In this document: piece after piece, positions 61,688 to 64,000 of the stretch
How positions within the stretch are numbered: position 1 is the first letter of the stretch
Layout of the letters: the number at the start of each line of letters is the position of its first letter
Origin: Paenarthrobacter sp. A20
GTDB taxonomy: Bacteria; Actinomycetota; Actinomycetes; Actinomycetales; Micrococcaceae
Length of the DNA stretch: 64,000 bases
Direction of reading: 5' to 3'
NCBI RefSeq assembly: GCF_024168825.1
Contig: NZ_JALJWH010000001.1
Span: forward strand, 2,604,001 to 2,668,000
Notes under the pieces: model-generated
Databases searched by the model: none
What the model was told of the DNA's origin: nothing
What the model saw: the letters and a program-made list of their open reading frames with translations, nothing else
Program-made: the position numbers and the translations under genes

Positions 61688-62536
61688 ATGAGTGGACGTC
61701 ACACCGGCCGGACCAGTCAAGGACCAGCCATTCGTACTTTGCCGAAGACCCTCAAGCTCGTTGCACGGTTGGCCCCACGGCAAATCAACGACGAAATTGC
61801 CTTGGCCAAGGTGGAACTCAAGCGCAAGGCCACCCAGGTAGGCATAGCGGGCGCCTTCTTCGGCGTTGCCCTGGTTTTCCTCACGCTTCTGGTGATCGCC
61901 CTGGTCGTTGCCGCCATACTGGGCCTGGCAACCATCATGCCCGGTTGGCTCGCGGCCCTGATCGTCGCAGCGTTCTTCCTCCTGATTGTCGCCATCGCGT
62001 CCTTGATAGGCGTTGCCAAGTTCAAGAAGGCCATGCCCTTGGTTCCCGAGGACACCATCCGGGGCATCAAGCACGATCTCGGAATTGCCAAGGAAGGCTC
62101 GTCCTTCGATGAGTCGATCCTGGATCCCAACTCGCCAGCTGCCAAGGCTGCCAAAGCTGAGAAGGAAGCCGCAGCGGAGAAGGCCAAGGCCGAGAAGGCC
62201 GCCAAGGAGGCTGCGAAGGAAGCGGACGCCGTCAAGGCGCCCACGGAAGCCGAGCTTCGCTCGCGCCTGAAGAAGCGCCGCGAGCACCTGACCGGGGTCC
62301 GTGACGAACTTGGCGAGCAGTTGGACGTTAAGAAGCAGGGACAGGCTTTGCTGGACAGCGCCAACGGCAAGTTCCAGGAAGGCAAGGAATTCGCGGCCGC
62401 GAAGCTGGCCGACATCGGAGATTCAGTGCCGGATAACCTTTCCGAACGGCTCGCTGCCCGCTGGAAGGATCTCGCGGCATTCGCGACCGCTGCCGTGGTC
62501 TTCGTGGTTGCCCTGAGGAAGCTGCTGAAGAAGTAG
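61688..62536 (+). CDS. Phage-holin-superfamily (PF07332-type) membrane protein with Ala/Lys-rich linker
   Basis: A 282-residue protein. Residues about 20-125 match the actinobacterial holin-3_6 / DUF1469-like module: an amphipathic LVARLAPRQINDEIALAKVE, then two helices (GAFFGVALVFLTLLVIALVV and ALIVAAFFLLIVAIASLIGV). A charged Ala/Lys/Glu coiled linker (about 155-200) follows, and a third helix near the end (FATAAVVFVVALRKLLKK). It is a chromosomal envelope protein rather than evidence of a prophage; no phage genes are nearby. The ATG has AGGCGGAACCC upstream. Confidence 0.8.
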   Translation: MSGRHTGRTSQGPAIRTLPKTLKLVARLAPRQINDEIALAKVELKRKATQVGIAGAFFGVALVFLTLLVIALVVAAILGLATIMPGWLAALIVAAFFLLIVAIASLIGVAKFKKAMPLVPEDTIRGIKHDLGIAKEGSSFDESILDPNSPAAKAAKAEKEAAAEKAKAEKAAKEAAKEADAVKAPTEAELRSRLKKRREHLTGVRDELGEQLDVKKQGQALLDSANGKFQEGKEFAAAKLADIGDSVPDNLSERLAARWKDLAAFATAAVVFVVALRKLLKK

Positions 62537-62584
62537 GCCACTATCCGAGGCAACAGAGACTGACAACGAGGAAGGGGGACACGA

Positions 62585-63208
62585 GTGAGATTGATCGGTG
62601 CTGGTTCGCACCCTGACCGCCCTCAGGTTGACCACGACCTCATCTTCACAGTCCCCAACATCCTCACGGTCCTGCGCTTCATGGGTGTGCCGCTGTTCGT
62701 CTGGCTCGTTTTGTCGGAACAGGAGTACGGTTTTGCGGTCCTGGTGCTCGTCATCATGGGCAGCACCGACTGGGTGGATGGCTACATAGCCAGGCGCTTC
62801 GACCAAACCTCCAAGCTGGGCCGCATCCTGGATCCCATGGCGGACCGGGCTGCGCTCCTGGCCGTTGCCTTCACGTTGGCGATTGCCGGCGTCGTGCAGT
62901 GGTGGTACCTGGCCGCGCTGTTGGTGCCCGACGCCATCCTGGCCATCGCCTCGCTGTTCTACTTCCGTAGCCACCCGGACCTTCCGGTCAGCATTATTGG
63001 AAAAGTCCGCACGGCACTGCTGCTGGTCGGCACCCCCTTGCTCGTCCTGTCCAAGCTGCCCATACCTTTCACTGAGGTGTACTTCGTGATCGCTTGGACA
63101 TTCCTGGGCATCGGGCTTCTGGGCCACTGGATCGCGGCCTACAACTATTTCTGGGCCATCTTGCGTAAGGGTAAAGAATTGAAGACCGACGACGGCGGAC
63201 ACGGCTGA
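62585..63208 (+). CDS. CDP-alcohol phosphatidyltransferase family protein
   Basis: A 207-residue membrane enzyme that transfers a phosphatidyl group from CDP-diacylglycerol to an alcohol, as in PgsA-type phosphatidylglycerophosphate or cardiolipin synthases. The full motif DxxDGxxARx8GxxxDxxxD is present (Asp62, Asp65, Gly66, Ala69-Arg70, Gly79, Asp83, Asp87). About five or six helices are predicted. The acceptor alcohol cannot be set by sequence. GTG start with AAGGGGGAC upstream. Its stop overlaps the next start (TGATG). Confidence 0.92.
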   Translation: MRLIGAGSHPDRPQVDHDLIFTVPNILTVLRFMGVPLFVWLVLSEQEYGFAVLVLVIMGSTDWVDGYIARRFDQTSKLGRILDPMADRAALLAVAFTLAIAGVVQWWYLAALLVPDAILAIASLFYFRSHPDLPVSIIGKVRTALLLVGTPLLVLSKLPIPFTEVYFVIAWTFLGIGLLGHWIAAYNYFWAILRKGKELKTDDGGHG

Positions 63209-64000
63209 TGGTGTGGCTGGCGGTTTTCCTTGCGGTACTTGGCGCCTTCTTCCTGGCGATTGGCGCCCAACGGCAGGGCAGCGCGGTCAAAGCCGATACC
63301 GGCGGCCTTGCGCTCAGCTCCAACGGATTCCTGCGGCTCCTCCGTAATCCGCGCTGGATGCTCGGACTGCTGTTCCTTGCCCTCGGAATGGTCATGAACG
63401 CCATCGCTTTGGTGTCTGCGCCCCTCACCGTCGTCCAACCGATCGGCGCGATCGCGCTGGTGATCACCACGGTGGTCAACGCCAAGGACCAGGGCCTGAG
63501 CATCAACCGCGCCACCGTCGTGGCCATCAGCGCCTGTGTCACGGGGTCGGCATTGTTCGTGTTGCTGGCAGTGTTCGTCACCCAGGAGAACCACCACGTC
63601 AACGCCGAAGACGAGCTGACAATCGTTCTGCTCCTGGCCGTGGCCGTGGGAATTTTCGGGACTTTGGCCGTCATGTTCAAGCACCGGATGAGTGCTTTTG
63701 TGTACATCCTGGGAGCCGGGGTCCTCTTCGGCTTCGTGGCCGTCCTGACCCGCATTATCGGCAAGCACCTGCTAGATCCCAATGGCCTGTTCCTGCTCAA
63801 CGTCCAGTGGTACACGCTCATTGCCATTGCGGCCGCCGGGGGGCTCGGTTCCTGGTTCGTGCAGAGTGCGTACTCGGGAGGCCCGCCGGACCTCGTCATC
63901 GCCGGCCTGACCGTTATTGACCCCATGGTGGGCATCGCCATTGGGATTGTGATCCTTGGTGAGCTTCGTCCCGATGTCCACGCCGTGATGGCTATCGCCA
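63208..64000 (+). CDS. DMT superfamily transporter (NIPA/EamA-like), 3' end cut off by window
   Basis: The first 264 codons of a membrane protein that continues past the right edge. It has about eight or nine hydrophobic helices so far, with VWLAVFLAVLGAFFLAIGAQ, VSAPLTVVQPIGAIALVIT, ILGAGVLFGFVAVLTRIIG and GLTVIDPMVGIAIGIVILGE, matching the EamA/NIPA-like group in the DMT superfamily. Substrate unknown; Mg2+ is possible for NIPA relatives. The ATG overlaps the stop of the CDP-alcohol phosphatidyltransferase gene, so they are translationally coupled. Confidence 0.83.
   Translation, partial: MVWLAVFLAVLGAFFLAIGAQRQGSAVKADTGGLALSSNGFLRLLRNPRWMLGLLFLALGMVMNAIALVSAPLTVVQPIGAIALVITTVVNAKDQGLSINRATVVAISACVTGSALFVLLAVFVTQENHHVNAEDELTIVLLLAVAVGIFGTLAVMFKHRMSAFVYILGAGVLFGFVAVLTRIIGKHLLDPNGLFLLNVQWYTLIAIAAAGGLGSWFVQSAYSGGPPDLVIAGLTVIDPMVGIAIGIVILGELRPDVHAVMAIA

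Noticed and set aside
61688..62536. Prophage remnant suggested by a holin-superfamily protein
   Set aside because: No integrase, lysin, structural genes or attachment repeats are present; this family is common as a chromosomal membrane protein in actinobacteria.
1..64000. CRISPR arrays, insertion sequences, integrases, rRNA operons or a replication origin
   Set aside because: No regularly spaced repeats, transposase or integrase motifs, rRNA sequence or DnaA-box cluster were noticed on reading the window.

Overview
The window reads as chromosomal DNA of a high-GC actinobacterium of the Micrococcaceae, most like Arthrobacter or Paenarthrobacter. Supporting signs are the gatC-gatA-gatB order, a SAM-IV riboswitch (an actinobacterial class) before metX, frequent GTG starts, many start codons lying 6-7 nt after a TAnnnT box (leaderless transcripts), and the family make-up: CitMHS with a CitA/CitB two-component pair, LplB/LplC sugar permeases and an MprF-like fusion. 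I see no insertion sequence, prophage, CRISPR array, rRNA or replication origin. The genus is an inference from gene content.

Layout. 1-2200: a truncated flavin monooxygenase, a GNAT acetyltransferase and a RidA protein. 2202-6255: citrate (or related carboxylate) sensing and uptake, with the sensor kinase and regulator divergent from a CitMHS symporter. 6256-6834: a non-coding stretch with a hairpin and a 27-bp inverted repeat. 6835-10197: gatCAB, the tRNA amidotransferase. 10272-11860: a secreted protein and a formylglycine-generating enzyme. 12077-18154: a sugar ABC importer without an ATPase gene, with a LacI repressor and a Gfo/Idh/MocA dehydrogenase, behind a LacI-type operator. 18165-21493: a LysR regulator divergent from tdh-kbl (threonine to glycine plus acetyl-CoA). 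21656-24006: an FAD oxidoreductase and hutI.

24079-33222 is the most distinctive island. It holds a secreted GH101 endo-alpha-N-acetylgalactosaminidase with two NPCBM domains, divergent from agaS-like, ROK kinase, PfkB kinase, class II aldolase and DeoR genes. Together they look like a route that releases mucin-type O-glycans and channels GalNAc through tagatose phosphates to triose phosphates. The deacetylase and the transporter are not in the window.

33231-43032: a phosphatase, a CPBP membrane protein, a VOC protein, metY and metX (direct sulfhydrylation route to homocysteine), a SHOCT protein, an AlkZ-like protein, an SGNH hydrolase, an esterase, an S4 RNA-binding protein and a YdcZ transporter. 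43188-50807: glyS, a GNAT gene, a YibE/F protein preceded by a possible five-residue Cys-Cys leader peptide, and an ABC-2 exporter with its own DesK/DesR-type two-component system. 50848-55341: dus, dgt and dnaG, then two identical tRNA-Asn genes. 55705-61507 (minus strand): a hypothetical protein, an esterase, an MprF-like lysyltransferase fusion, a 59-residue membrane peptide and a Bcr/CflA exporter. 61688-64000: a holin-superfamily membrane protein, a CDP-alcohol phosphatidyltransferase and a truncated NIPA/EamA-type transporter.

Perfect or near-perfect hairpins separate most convergent gene pairs, so transcription units are well marked. Start sites were chosen from Shine-Dalgarno spacing or from the leaderless -10 pattern, and alternatives are stated.
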